Notes under the pieces: generated by a model
What the model saw: the letters and a program-made list of their open reading frames with translations, nothing else
Told to the model about the DNA's origin: nothing
Databases searched by the model: none
Assembly (NCBI RefSeq): GCF_000524195.1
Contig: NW_020170390.1
Location: forward strand, 835,697 to 898,757
Direction: 5' to 3'
Length of the DNA stretch: 63,061 nucleotides
Origin: Echinococcus granulosus
Taxonomy: Eukaryota; Platyhelminthes; Cestoda; Cyclophyllidea; Taeniidae
Shown: positions 1 to 14,300 of the stretch, piece after piece
Layout: every line of letters begins with the position of its first letter
Numbering within the stretch: the stretch's first letter is position 1
Made by a program: the position numbers and the translations under genes

Positions 1-286
1 GGAGTTAAAGCGGCACACAGAGGCGAAGAGTTTTATGTTCAACTGTTTACAAAATATCCTCTTATTATAATTAGGAATGTCTCCAGTTTGAAATGAAGTA
101 GTTAATTTCTAGTATTAGCGGAGGAAGACTGCCTATTTCCAATTAAGATTTGTACGGTCGGTGACCAGCATCGGTTCACTTGGCCCGTTGAAGTTCACTA
201 ATGCAAATCTTCTCCAACGCTTAAGTAAAAATTACAGACTTTGCCTGCATATACATTTATGTAATAAGTTAGTTGTTTTTTAGCTC

Positions 287-453
287 TCAGTCATGGTGAA
301 GGGCCACTTGAGGTCTCAACCATTACACCTTCTCCAGGTGAGCTAGGCTTCGGGGCAGGCGAGTAGCCCCAAGACCTACTGTATACCGAATATGTATATG
401 CTGCCCCAGCATTACATCTTCTTTCGTCTTCAAGGAAGTCTCAAGACGCCGTG
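287..453 (+). repeat. dispersed repeat family, copy A (diverged)
   Basis: A diverged member of the family best seen at 18829 and 23828. It shares the middle block ending in an 'ATATGC/TGCCC' motif and the end block with CTTCTTTCGTCTTC followed by GAAGTCTCAAGACG. The order and spacing of blocks match the better copies and it lies in the same orientation. The first third is poorly preserved. Confidence 0.6.
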
Positions 454-2854
454 CTAGTCATTAAGAATACACAGAAAGCCAAAAAATCTGGCTATCTATG
501 TAAATTTCCAGCCATTATTTCCTTTTTAACCCAACGAAAACTAACGCCAAAAAGATTACTCCGCTCCATATTGTCTTTAGGAAAATGTAAAAGTCCAAAT
601 TATTCTTAAATTTTAGGTTTCAAAAATGGAACAACACAAATTGATAGACTGTGCTGCCAATTTCTGCAAGCTGGCTGGAAAGTCAGCCGATTTCTGAGTC
701 GATTCAGATTGAATTCCATTAAATGAAGCATCAGAATTTTTCATTTAGGTTTTACGACTGCGAAAGACTCTACCTGACACTGGTGGTTGGGAAGGTCTTG
801 TGTGGCTGAGGGCAGTTATGGTGTAGCGCAGTGCGTCAAAGAGTACAAAAGGTGCACAGGAAAACCCACTGGCCCCTGCGCTACTTGATTTTTAATGTGA
901 TGTTAGAATGGGGAAGCAAGACTATAATCAAAAACTTATGACAATTAAAAATTGCCATTTCTTTGGGCAAAATGTATTTTTTAGTGAAAGGTTAACTGAT
1001 AAAGAAACAAATACTAGTTATTTTAAAGCGATGGTGGATTTTTTTCTTTCCAAATTGGTAGAAATTGATTTAAATAAGTACTTTAACACTAAAGACAGAA
1101 ATTTGCATTTGTAAGAAAGGATGCGCACCCACCATGACGTAAGTACTTCTCCTCAACTTGGTCAACTTCAAAATCCTACAAGCGCCTTTATACCTAAGAC
1201 GAAATGCGAAATAAAATTATAATTTGACAATTTACTTATAAACGAAGCAAAGTAAAGTTAACAATGAGAAGTCGAAATGAAAATGCACACTAGGATTGGT
1301 ATAATGTACGTTTCAAAGTACTCTACCCGCCACCATAATAAAATGAACATGAATAGGTGAACAAATCGCTAAATTAAACAAAACAGACTCCTTTAAATTG
1401 TAATTGCATATTTGTTTCTGATGATCATAGGCACAAAAAGAGCTGTACTGTTTAAACAACACAAAGACATTTTAATGAGGTAAGACTAACGGCTTCCGAT
1501 TGGCTTGAAAAACATTTATGTAGTCATTTTGTGGATTTGCAAAGAAAACTAACACCACATCCGTACTCACAAACTGTTAAGCAGTAGTTTTCAACCCTAC
1601 GAAGCAAAGGAGAAATGTTAAGTATTCAGCTAGTCCTCACGGATTCCACCGGGTGCCTAATGGCTTAATAGTTCGTTTAACTCGGGGTTTGATTGCGCGG
1701 GCGCTCAAGTCTCCACGGATTGTGCTTTCGCTCGGCGTCATGGCCTCTGGGCCATGAAGGCTATGAAGTTAAGAGGTTGTAAAAAGCTACAAGAACACAA
1801 TATTCATGATTTAAAAATGAATCCAGAATGCATCTAAATGACTGTTGTTCAATATCTTTTGCTTCATTCCCCGATTCGAAGTGCTCTATTTTAGAGTGGT
1901 TTTAAATAATATTTGGCTACAATACGCAAGGAGATAGTATTCATTATCAACACATTTGCCCATTCAAAAATGTTGAATACGTGTTACCTGGGTAAGTACA
2001 TCGACTAACAGTGATTGAGGTGATTGACTGGGGAATTGCAAGCATTTGTAATGGGTAGATACAGCAGATGAAACCAATCTTCTACCTCATGTGTGCGCAG
2101 ATTGCTCTTCAATTGTCATCTTTTTCGTGTCCTTAAATAGACTAATTCATCCGACAATAAGTAGATGGAGACGCCTAAGAGTATGTTATGGTTGGTTGAT
2201 TTACGATTATACTTAAAGATATGTCCATTCATTTCATAATGGTGGCATAAATGCACGACCCTCCTCCAAAGCAAAATGCATTTCATGTTTTATCGTTTAT
2301 TAACGAATAAAAATGTTTTTCTTTTATCTGTGCGATTTTTATACATAATGTAAACACATTAGACAAGTAATTCACGTTTAGTAGAGCGAAGTTTCTAATA
2401 CTGGTTAGAAGCTTAAAGCAGTCGGTTCCTGTTTTACGCTTTTTTAAAAATGGAAAGATGGTTCCAGCTCCACAGTAGTGGTCCTTATTTATGCAAAGTT
2501 TGGCGGTTTGAAGTGAGCGAATTCTTTATGTTTTGTAACATGACCATCAATTTTTAATATTGCTCTACAGTAATCTTTGATGGCAAATATTATTAAATCG
2601 AACTGTATCTCTGCACACTGTAGTTTTATGCTATATGGGACCCACTACCGGTAAGGTGAGGCACGTAATCAGGTAGTTCACACTTTGTTAAAAGCATTAG
2701 ACATTTGGAAGGTGGTTTTTTGGGTTTGAAGCAGTTTATGTCAAATCATGCAATTGCAAACCAACTGGGGCAAAGATTATGCAATTCTATGGTCATTTGT
2801 TTCGCTTTCAGTTTTTCGCTTTAAGAGCTTAAGGTTTAGCAATTGTAGTACCGC

Positions 2855-2942
2855 TTGGCGGCATGGTTTCTACTTTGGTAGCACATGTTCTGCCTATGTA
2901 TTGTGTTTTCTTCTGTCTTCGGGAAAGTCTTGAGGCACTACA
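2855..2942 (+). repeat. dispersed repeat family, copy B (partial)
   Basis: A fragment covering only the right half of the family. It carries the 'TTCTGCC...GTATTGTGTTTTCTTCTGTCTTC' type block, then a GGGAAAGTCTTGAGGC variant of the conserved end and a final CACTACA. Same orientation as the other copies; the left half is missing or unrecognisable. Confidence 0.5.
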
Positions 2943-5900
2943 GATAAGTGGTGGAAAGTAACATTTACGTAAATAAAGTTTTCAAATAATATGTACTCAG
3001 GGTGTGTCAAGGTGACATCTTGCATCTTCGTGAACAAAGTGAAGTTGTGAGGTGGTGAGCAAATAAAAGGGAAAGAAGTTCTGATGCTTAAAAACACTTT
3101 GAAAACATATATACACATACATATTTTACTGAATTCAAAAAATTCCACGTGTTTATGAAAATTGATTACTTAAGAATAATATTCCATCATAGATTATTAA
3201 AGCATGTTACAATATGGACGGTTTTTCTATTTCAGTTTGCTTTTTGAGTTTTAAACAACATTCTTTTCTTAAAAATTTAATGATATTTACCTAACTTAGA
3301 AGTATTTTCGTGAGTTCTGAACACTGGGCGTATGCATTCCTTTGGATACAAAGAAAATTGTCGCTCTTTCAACGAAGGGAATAGGACCATAAATTAAATA
3401 ACAAGATTATAATTCATAAACCTTTCCTTACCATTTCAATAATAAAGACGTCTCATATTTGACGAATTTTTGTTCATGCTTGTGGTGGGCTTCGATGACC
3501 CAATATTTTTCTATAAACATAAAAGCCTCCATTCAGTTTTTCAAACAGAAGAAGCAATAACTAATTAATTATAAATTTACTTAGTCATTCATTTCGAAAA
3601 CTCAAAAACTTGACCTTTATTAACTGGATCTGTTCTGCGTTCATCAAATATCAGTCCTAAGAAAACTTTGAAGAGTTAGAGATTGTTACGATGTACCCAG
3701 GGTAAGTTACAACAAATATGCGACATTTTTACGGATAGTGAATACATTCAAATGGTCCTGCAATTTTAAATGTCGCAACGACCAAAACTTTCTCTGCTAC
3801 CATCCAAGCTGGTTTCTTCTTAGGATTGTTCAAGCTTACGTAGGCATTTCAGCTGTCCCCCAGGCTATTTCGTAACTAACACGGTGTGGCAATGGACTGT
3901 CAGTATTGGAGTTGAACCACTTTGCCTTTAAATGATGTTCTTTTTCTGAAGTAAGATTTTTCACACAGTCAAATGATCTTATCTGGGAACGATAAGTTTA
4001 TTTCTGTATCTGTAATTAGTACACCCGCGGTATATTGCGTGACATAACAGAATCTTTGACTGCCTATATAAATTGAAAGTCACAATGTAACCTTGGTAAA
4101 GATTTATACTTTTAGTCTTATTTATCTTAGTTTATCTTCGTTTATCAATTCCCGTTAAGAAATAATTGGTTCTGGTTGAATGTGGCATGATGAGTCAGGT
4201 GCTGCCTCCTGAACCATGGTTGTGTGGCTCAGTGGGTTACACCGAAAACGAAGTACAGAGATTGGCATATGGATAAACGGCAAAGAACATTCATGGGAGC
4301 TTTGTTTTACTCCTAACGTAGTGTGGAGGTATAACGAAATACATCAATCATGCCAAGTGGTTGGGAGGCAAAAAACTCAGTTGGAAGTTACTTGATTTTG
4401 TTTGAAACACATACCCAACCCTTGCAGATCTAGAGTTTAATATCCAACAATTACATTGCGTGGGCATTTTTTCATTTCTAAGAGCTTTTAACAGCATTTA
4501 ACTGGCTCATATCTGCCATGTGAGTAAAAGTAGTAGTAAGAACTTAATAACTTAATTTATTGATAGGAGTATATAGTTTTCTAAAATATTTACTAATATC
4601 AAGATTTGAAATGCAGATTTTACACTTGAGAACTATCGTCACCCTACCTGTTCTCAGCGTCTATTGTGGGAAATTAATAAGATGGTCCATCATACTATCC
4701 ATCGCAGTATATTTACGCCTTATTTTCAAAAATTTGGATAGAATTCCGGGTAATGTGTTCTATGTGACAGTTGATTGTCGAACAAGTACTTTAATCCTAG
4801 AGTCAAATCTAACTTGAAGTAGATTTGAAAGCTAAGAACTAAAGCCCAAATTTAATGCTCATTAAAATACAGAGGTCCAATATTCGCAAACTTAAATTAT
4901 GCTTGAATTAATTTAGCATTGAAGTTACCTATTTCTCAATTTCTATGGCTCTTGTGAGTGAACAAATAAAGTGAGAATTATATCTCCAGTGAGTTGGAAA
5001 AATTAAAAAGTGCCGGTTAGCTATTTTGGGGATGCTTAATAAAATACAATCCTGGGAATGAAAATATTTGGTCACGCTAATGTTCTTTTTTAAAGTGGTG
5101 CTTCGCTTTACGCATGGTTGGATGAGGTTGCGTTTCGTCAGTTGGCATATCGAAGGATCAGCTGCCACTTGGGTGTGTGCTGCGTGCGTTTAACCAAATT
5201 ACCCGTTCTTTCCTCTTTTATGAAGAGGTTTGAGACACTTTTAGTTCAGTTTTGACTCTTTCAACGATATTTTTCTCTCCCCGGTCACGCTGATGATATT
5301 CAGCATTCACTCGTGATGGATTCGCTCAGAATCTCTCGCATTTAGCACCAATCATTCCAAAGTTCATCATAATTACACATTTTGGGGTTAATCTGCGCAC
5401 AAAAGTTGCCCTCAGCCTTTACCTTAGCGCTAAAAGCCATAAAAGCTATTTTTGCATTATTGGCTACCAATAGGAAATGAAACATTTACGTCTCATTGGA
5501 GTGATCACTTTGGGTATTATGAAATGAAACAAGTAAATAATTGACTCCGATCGGCAAATATGTGCTGTTTTAATTCTGCAACTTTTGTTAATCACTTCTG
5601 AAGTGTATATTAGCTTTACCATTTACTGTACACCTTTCACTTTCACTTGATACTTTAATTTTAAAGTTAGGAAGAAGCAAAAAAGAAATTTGTTTTCAAA
5701 CTCTTGGAAGTCCTAGCAATTTTTAACTTGCATAATTCGGTTCTTTGCCACTTTATCGCCAGACTGTCTTTTATGTATTCAACCCCCATAAACATGTAGG
5801 CTCACCGAAACCATCACTTTATGACCATTTCTTTGGCTTGTTTGGGGTTGTGAACCTCTACTACTGGTTTTCGAAACTTGTTGGCAAAATATGTCAAATG

Positions 5901-8678
5901 CCTCCCCAAAAGCAGTAGTCCTTGTAGATTTGATCTCCGACATTCTAGTTAGATTACCAAAGATAAATATTCTGCTAGCATTGGTATGGCCAGATGATAC
6001 CGCCCAAAGTAACAACAGGATTAACCATTGCTGAAGAAAATATTTTAACAATTCTGGGCACTTTTACAATTAGCAATTACAGAATGAATATTTTTAAGGC
6101 TTAGGAGGACAGTTAGTTAGAGTTCCTATAACGCATAATTTGGTTACTCTTCTGCTGATTTACTGCATGCAAGCCGACACCGGATTGTTAACAGATATTT
6201 TCCCTTTCTTCTTCCACAATGCAATTTGCAGTTGGAAATATCAACAGAGTAGAGTGCTTTAAAATATTTTATGAAGTCAACAGAAAAATATGATTACTTT
6301 AAAAAAAACAAAAGTTGCAATAATTTTACAAAAATAACGCTACGATCAGATATGACGGAATTTGGATGTTTTGCCCCGAAAAATCGCCATGTGGTCATTG
6401 GGTTGGGTGATAATTTTGCATCAGTTATCACTTGCAATATCAATGTGTCTTAGCATAGGAGGAAAAATTCCCCGGGGCCTGTTTTCGGAATGTTTACACG
6501 CGATGCTATCCAAAGGTGGTCTCAAAACAGTCAGATATAGAGACATTTTAGGATTGGCTTGGAGTGGTGATAGTAACTCTTATACAAAGAAAAGCAATGT
6601 CTATGCAAAGAACTGACGAAAACAAATCAATTAGATACAAGGTCTGACCGACAGATAGCAGAGCTTTCTTATTAATTCTGAAGTTTTTATAACAACACGA
6701 AAAATTCATAAGTCAACCTTTTATTCCTTTGTCCTTAGAAAATTTATACAATTTACCATAGCTTTTACTTATTAGGAGCACTAAAATCTAAGAAATGATG
6801 AATTAATACAACTGTGAAGTGTTAATAAGACTAATCAGTATGGTCTTACACTCCAAACAACACCTCTTCCGATCCTCTGATGGTAAGAAATTATCATGCG
6901 ATCCCAAATGGAATTTTTTAAGTAGGTGGTTTTTAAAAGCTGCAGTGGTGGAGCCATTTAAAGGTGAATCCATCCCAATGATTCATGAGAAGTGTTATAT
7001 GTACTTTCTTAATTTATATGTTATGTCCCTTGATTAGGCACATTACGTTTCGGCACTCCCTTTATTTGATGTAAGGCTTTAATATCCACAATATGACCTT
7101 TTAACAAGACTTTCTTGCTTTTACAACAGTGCATCGAAAAGTGTTTATGCATTGAGGATGTCAATCAAGCAAACATCAACAAACTGTAACGTACACAGAA
7201 AAGAATTTGATTAGTTGCATACCACTGGGATATTATTCGACTTAATAAATAATTGATAGTTCCGATATTAAATTTCTGTAGCCCAGCAGTACTTTCTCCT
7301 CAAAAGAAAATAATGCGTTTTATTCAGAAAACCATCTGGATGCAGAATGTTACCAAACAAAACGTAGTAAATCAAACTACATTAGAACACTTTAACTGTA
7401 CATGAAGAGTTGTAATTTTAGCGCTTTTAATATTTGCATAAAAAGAGATCAATTGTAAATGTTAAGGGAATCGAAGAACAGGTTTATCCGTGCCAAAAAA
7501 CCGAAAGGCCACTTTCTTCATTTAATTTATATTTATTAATCTCACTTCAACTTGCGACACTATGACAAGAACTGCGCGAAACACATAAAACTCAGCCATT
7601 TACATCCAATTTGTTTCCATCTGAACTGCCACTAATATGCGTGATTTTCTGCAATAAGTGCTATCTTCTGCGATCAGAGAGCCCAATAAGTGCAGATGAC
7701 CATCGCAATGAGGTTACCTATGGAGGTTTTGGTTTATTTGTAATGCTAGCCATAGTAGTGTTTGCATAGTCTCGTCTTTTCGCCGTCGAGTAGTCGTGGC
7801 GTGAATGGGATAGTAAAAATGGATGAACTCATATTCCTATAACTTTAAATCGCAGCCACAAACTCAAACCACCTACTATTTTAGGTGCCATTAGTACATA
7901 TCCAAAGTTCACTGCGTTTGCTTTCCAACAACGATTTCATTATGTCTTATGATGTTTTAAATGCAACTGTGGGTCGTGTTTCCAAAAGTTCAGAGGGAAG
8001 AATGACAATGATACGAAGGAGAACTTTTAATTTTGGTTTCTAATCAAGCGCAATATTACATTTAACCAAAGCCTAGCATTTTGTTCACAATAAGTAAAAA
8101 AATATTATTATCAACACTAGTAAAGCCTGCAAATACGTATCATGCAAAAATTACCTTCTACTTTCATTTGCACGGAATGACATAGCCGATCTTGAAAAGT
8201 TTACCATAAAACAGTTGCATATATTTCGGAAACTTTAAAATGCGTCGCATAACACTTCATAATATCTTTTTTTCAGCAAATACAATTCACTGAGTGTTGA
8301 ATGATATACGGCCAATGTCAACAAGTAAGTAAAGTTGTCGTTAAACTTGGATAATCAAAACACTCTCAGCTTCGATATATACTAATTTATTTATTACATC
8401 TAAATCAATTTAAAAGTTTAACGCAATGAAGACTTGCCTTGTGATGAACCTGCAGTGCTTAAGCTTCCACAATCGTGGGAAAATCACCATTTCATGATTT
8501 AATTAAATATCTACTTTAACGTGCAAGCATGTAAACAATTTAAAAGTCTGCATGGTGCAGTATTTCCAGAAACCCCTACTTTTATCGAACCTCCTATGCA
8601 TTGTCAGTGTATCTTTCAACGAGACCATGATTTTTCCCATTGTGGTGTTGGTCTCATTTGTGCAAAATATCGCCAATT

Positions 8679-8720
8679 GGGAGTGGATGGGGAGGGGGAT
8701 TGAATGGGAGTGAGGTGGGG
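8679..8720 (+). other. G-rich run, possible G-quadruplex
   Basis: G tracts occur at 8679-8681 (3), 8689-8692 (4), 8694-8698 (5), 8706-8708 (3) and 8717-8720 (4). The last four are separated by loops of 1, 7 and 8 nt, so a relaxed G-quadruplex is possible on the plus strand. It stands out from the AT-rich surroundings. No gene could be tied to it. Confidence 0.35.
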
Positions 8721-11399
8721 TAAAGTGACTTGCGTTGGGTTGGAATGCAAAAGAAAACGTTTGATGCGTTGCTCTGATTAAATGAAACCGCCACTGGTGT
8801 CTTTTGAGAAGCCAAAGCATTATTAATGAATTAGTTTGTGTAAGTATCTTGCTGTTGAACGGACAAATCTCAAACGCAAATTGCGGTGATGCGTTGTTAA
8901 GTAGCCACAAACTAGCTACAACAGTAAACAACTTTCATTTTACGCCCCATTTGTACGTAGCTTAACAGTTCAAACTTAAAGGTGTGCTTATAATAGGCTG
9001 TTATGAGCATTATAAATTCTTTTGGTGCTTTAAAGAAAATACCTGCAAAACTGTTGATCCGATGCTTAAACTTTAACTTAATTGATTTTTTTTGAGCAAT
9101 GTCAAAAATGTATTGGAAGGATGATTGACTTACAGTGATTTTAAGGAAACTGGAACCATTCCCATTTACGGATTTACATTGGACTTCAAAGTCCCATGTT
9201 TCGCAAGTTCTGTACGAAAAGCAAGGTTTTAACCAACAGTTTCGAAATAGTTAAAGTACTGTCGGTTGTCTGGTTTCTAGCCCAACTTTTCTCCATTAAG
9301 CAACTGTTCCTCCTACTGCTGTTGATTTTTAACCGGTAAATTTTTTGAATTTTAATAGCCCATGGCACTTGCCAAAACTGTTAGCCATACGCAGACAGTG
9401 GCTAAAATTATCATCAAACCAAAAATCTAATGGTAAAAAGCTTTGAAGAACTGCTGAACTAGTTACCATAATCCGTTTTCATTCATGCCTATTTCAGCAC
9501 AGATTTTTGTGATTTATGGTGGTCTTAAAAAGCCAAACAATTAATGAACAGCGTTGGGACCGCAGCTCGGATGGGCTATAATTAATCATAATTTTTATGG
9601 TTTACATTTTCTACTCGCAATTTACATAAAATAAATTCTTCTGCGGGCAGGCATAAGGATAAAAAACTGATATTTAGAAGAAAACAAAGTATGCAAAATT
9701 ATTTCAGTGTACGGATTCGAGCTCTCATTAAAACTATTCTCACTTCATGGAAGAAAGAATAAATAATCCCTTTCACAGTACTCGCAAGCCTTATGCTTAT
9801 TTTACGTGGATTAAAGGCCAAGATTAAACTTTTCATGTGTAAAATACCAAATATTGGAATTGAAACAACGCTTATTGGCTTGGTAACTCTAAGTAAATTT
9901 AAGAAGCGCCAACGGTGAATTGGATTTGGTCATGTACTGAAGCATTGTTTTTTAAAGACTTGATGGAAGAAGGTGGCATTCCGTCCCGCTTGCTTGCACG
10001 GAGTTGAGAAAGTCACATTGCTATGATCTTCCTCCATTTTGCATTTCATACACACAAATGTTTTTAATGTCAAATCATTTGACACTTGAGACGTTTTTGT
10101 GTAAAAAAAGCGAAAAAATGAGTGCAGATTACTCTCACAATCAAATAAAACACTACATTTAAAATGAGAAACACGTATTTGTATCTCTAAGTTGATAGCA
10201 AATTGGCAAAGTTTCTCAAAATTCTTAAAAAGGTTATTAGGCTAGAAACTTTACTTTTAAAGGTTTCTGTCCATATTCACTTACTTTTTACATTAATAGC
10301 GTAAATTCTCAAATTCCCAGCAGTATGCAGGGAGTAATTTATTTTTCTTCCTGCATCCCCAAATTCACATGCTTGTGAGTTTTTTGCCTTGGCTACTGTT
10401 ATATTGACTGGATTTGCATAAAAACTCAAGAACCAAAGCTGAAAAATGCCAACAAGATAAAAATTAACTCGATAAAATGAGTAGCGAGTAATGATGAGTA
10501 TGAATTTGATAATTACTTTCGCACCTATGAATGTTGGTGCGTCACACTGTGATATGGCGGAAATGCTTAGAACCTGGTTTGAATCAAATTTTCTCATCTC
10601 GCGGCTAATTTGGAATTTTGAGAGAATAATTAAGAATGTCCACGTCGGTAATTGCACCATGGTCATTTCTCCCATCTTTGTAGATTATATGCATGGATTT
10701 GCATCAACATCACATTTATCTTTTCCTTGAAAAGGTTTTAACGTTTAAGCCTTTAGATTTATTAAATAATGGTGCTATTTATGATTCTTCATTATAGAGA
10801 TATAATTCATAATCTTTGTACAAGTTTACTGATCATGTGTTTTTGACAAATAAACAGGACTTCCTCCTTATAAAATGCAAAAAACACTTCTTCATTAGTG
10901 CTGATTTTCAGTGAACTGATGGTGTCCTTACTATCTATACAATAACAAAGCCTCAGAGTTGTTGCATTTGAATGCATTTTGAATGTGTTTAAGCTGAGTT
11001 ATGGAATTCAAATGACTTAATTGCAAACTCTACTCTTCGGCGTTTGTATAATGGTAGGTCGCAATTTTCATAGGCAAATTAGCTGAACTCATCCAGCCTC
11101 ATGCTGGAGTTCGCTGATTGGTCAGTTGACCGAGGGAAAAGGATGTTCTGGTCCTAATGACACATTAAGTCCAATTTTTCACTTTGGGCAGGTTTTATTC
11201 CACTATCACTGAATCCCCTACTACAGCTTGCGCCTTTAAGTAAGTTATAGATCAACGTTCGACCACGATGACCATATGTGTAGGTCCCTCCTTTTTAAAA
11301 TTAATATGCAAACGAACTACTATAGGTTTCAAATAACCACTCTGCTTGGACTTATAATGACATGACATAATACATCGAGGACAAACTCTTTGTTCGACA

Positions 11400-14300
11400 A
11401 TGATTGAACCCTTGATTATAATAACCCTTTGTATTATCCAATTTCTCACACTCGTGTCACCATTTCCAACGGCGGAGTCAGAATTCGACTGCGCTGAATT
11501 ACCACGGAATCATTTGATGAAAAGAAACAGATTTGCAAATCCACACCGAGAAACAACTTTGTTGCACGAGGAGAGACCACTTGTGAACACTTCACAGCGG
11601 CGGCTCAATGCACCCTGCTTTAATGCTTCCTTCCCAACAAGTCTGACTGTCGAAGAGGGCAGTGACGTCATACTCCCCTGTGTGGTGCATAATGTGGATT
11701 TTAATTCCATCGTGGTAGGAATTTTATGCACTTAGTAATCATATTTTTAAAGCTTAACGGAATCCAATGATGATAGAAAGTGACTCCTTAGCATAGCTCT
11801 GACTTTAACAGCTAGATTGTTGTCAATTTTATTGGATTCAAAAATGCAACCGCACTCACAGAAACGAATAGCAGTTAGGTTTTGAAAGTAAATGGCGTAG
11901 AAGTACACCAATTTTGCGACCCAAAAATATGTGTTTCCCACCCTTCGAGATAGTGATTTCCTAGAAGCATATTGAGCCTCCATGCAAGGGATGGTTGCAT
12001 AATATGTCACTTTTGTCTTTCGGATGACCTTATTATGCGGAACTATTTTGCGTTATTCACCTTTTTACTTCCCCAAATTTCAACTCCACCAACATAACCC
12101 TTACCAAACTACATTTGTCGGTCTTTGATTAGATGAGCTGGTTTAAATATGTAAGCCCACAGGATTTTTTAATACACTCTTTTGAGGAAGGGCTGCGGTT
12201 TCAATTTCCAGAATCTTTCATTCACATTTTTACTTTTCTAAAATCCCGTGTGACCTTGCTAGCAAGAGGTAATGGCCAAATGGTACAACAATGACTAATA
12301 ATTATAAAGCTTTTGCAAAATGTATGTTTACAACTTAGGTCTATCGTACGTGATGTCAGTTTTCGTCGGTTCACCTCTAAACATAGAAGCCCCACCAACT
12401 TCTTAGTGCCTGAAATGTTTAAAATTACCCATTAATAAAGTCGAATTTTGACCCTTTAAAATGATACCAAATTTGACTAGATATTTTGGAATATGATCCA
12501 AAGCGGTGCTTTTATTGCGAAAAGTCAGAGATAAACGCTCTTCGATGGTCAAATTAAGCCTTAGAAAGCATATAGTATACATGTAAAGACAGGAGAATGC
12601 CCTATTGTAAAGTTTCCAAAAAATGGTTTACATTAAGTTTTTCACTGTAAAGATAAATTCATGAACTGCGATTAAAAGAAGCACTTCATAAAATACAAAG
12701 TAATCATTTTGCAGCGGGAGTTCCTGCTTTGCTGGGGAATTTTCTATAGCAGTGATGGATTTGCTGTTTGGTATTTCCCTTTAACTGTGCTACAAACCAA
12801 TTTTGGTAAAGTAAAATAATCGAATTGCAACTATATCCAATTAAATCAGAACTAAGCACCCCATTCAAGTTAAAGTTAATTTTACAAAAACATGTTCAGT
12901 CTTTGATAAAAATCTAGACGTAAAATCATCAAGCAAACATTTTTTCATTACAGCGCATAAAAGTACCCATTTGAGTATAAGAGTAGTAATTTTGTTTAAT
13001 GGTAGAAGCTAATAAAACGACCCTCTAGAATACGAAGTTCAAAATGGCATTTCCTCTTAAATACACAAGATTATCTCTCTGCAGGAAAGGTGGACACATT
13101 CTGTAATCGGAGGTTTAATTTGTTTTGTTTTCTTTTTTAATGACTTCTGTGGATGTCAATTGAGGCTCATCGCTGATGTCAGACTTGCATGCTTGCGAAT
13201 TTGGCTTCCTTCCTTCCGTCTATTTTGCATGTCTCCTAAGGAATTGGGATAAAATGCTTCACTGGTTAACTGACCGATAGGTTAAAAGTCCTCCTTACTC
13301 TTGTACCCGTTTTAAACATTTTTCAGCAGGACAAGTTAGCGAGCATTTTTATAAATCGTAACTGCACACTTGCTTATGTAATTAATAATCTCACTGAAAT
13401 CGCACTTAGCCAAAGCCTTTGATATGCCATTTAAGGTCAGCTAGCGAGTTCAAGTTTCAGAAAGGAGACTAGATTTTCATTAAATGAGTAAAAGCGAACC
13501 TAGACCAAACTTTCTTAACGGACTCTTTTAATGATATATTTATTACCTTACACATCCACTGTCAGCGTCACACGCACAAGAACTCGATTTCCTTACTTGA
13601 GCCCTTACAACACACATTTGAAGAAAGTGATTTAGGATGCAAAGAAAAGATTAAATGGAGGCAACTGGTATTTAACCGAATAGCAGTAAGGCATCTGGTC
13701 TCCGGTGGCCGGTCGTCCCCCAAGGCTGCACCAGCAAAAGTGCTGCACTGAAATGTCATTATTCCTGTTTGACCTCACATTGTTCTGCATGAAACCGGTA
13801 AGAGATTGGTAAGGTGCTGTTTGACCTTAAAGCCACGTTCTGGAGTCCGTATTCCAATCCATTCAGTCATATGTATAAACATCGGTTTGATTAGTTGTCT
13901 GTTAATCTCTTGACTTATTTGATCTTTTAAGCAATATTTAGAGCTAAAGGGCAGTAATTGGTAATGTTGCAATCATTAATTGTGTGGAGCACAATTTGTA
14001 TGATTTTTGTATTCACACTCTCAAGATTCGAAAAACCGACAGTATAAAGATATGTATATGCTTCTCCATCTAACAATAATTTGTTGCTGAAAAAAGGAGA
14101 AAAGCAAAAATTTTCCCATGCGCTTAGTGGACTTGATCTGGACTAGATTTCTAACATAAATATGCCTTTATAGTTCCCGTACATTTGGCATTACCTTCAT
14201 GTTGCAGTCCTACTATGTTATGGGGTTTTGGCAACGAATATTCATGCCCTATATTTATGTGTCAGTCACATTAACAATATTCTTGTGAATGTCAACTAGG

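Larger units (their letters stand above)
1..11399. other. gene-poor AT-rich stretch
   Basis: No coding region could be supported here on either strand. Open frames are short, rich in Lys/Asn/Phe/Ile and lack domain-like patterns or convincing splice borders. The longest, 142 codons on the minus strand at 8503-8931, has no recognisable motif and lies opposite a G-rich run. Two remnants of the dispersed repeat family (287-453 and 2855-2942) are the only structured items noticed, apart from the G-rich run at 8679-8720. Distant regulatory DNA or upstream non-coding exons of the plus-strand Ig gene could lie here, but nothing in the sequence shows it. Confidence 0.6.

Noticed and set aside
8503..8931. 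142-codon minus-strand frame, the longest in the first 11 kb
   Set aside because: No domain, signal peptide or splice context; part of its openness follows from the G-rich run on the other strand.
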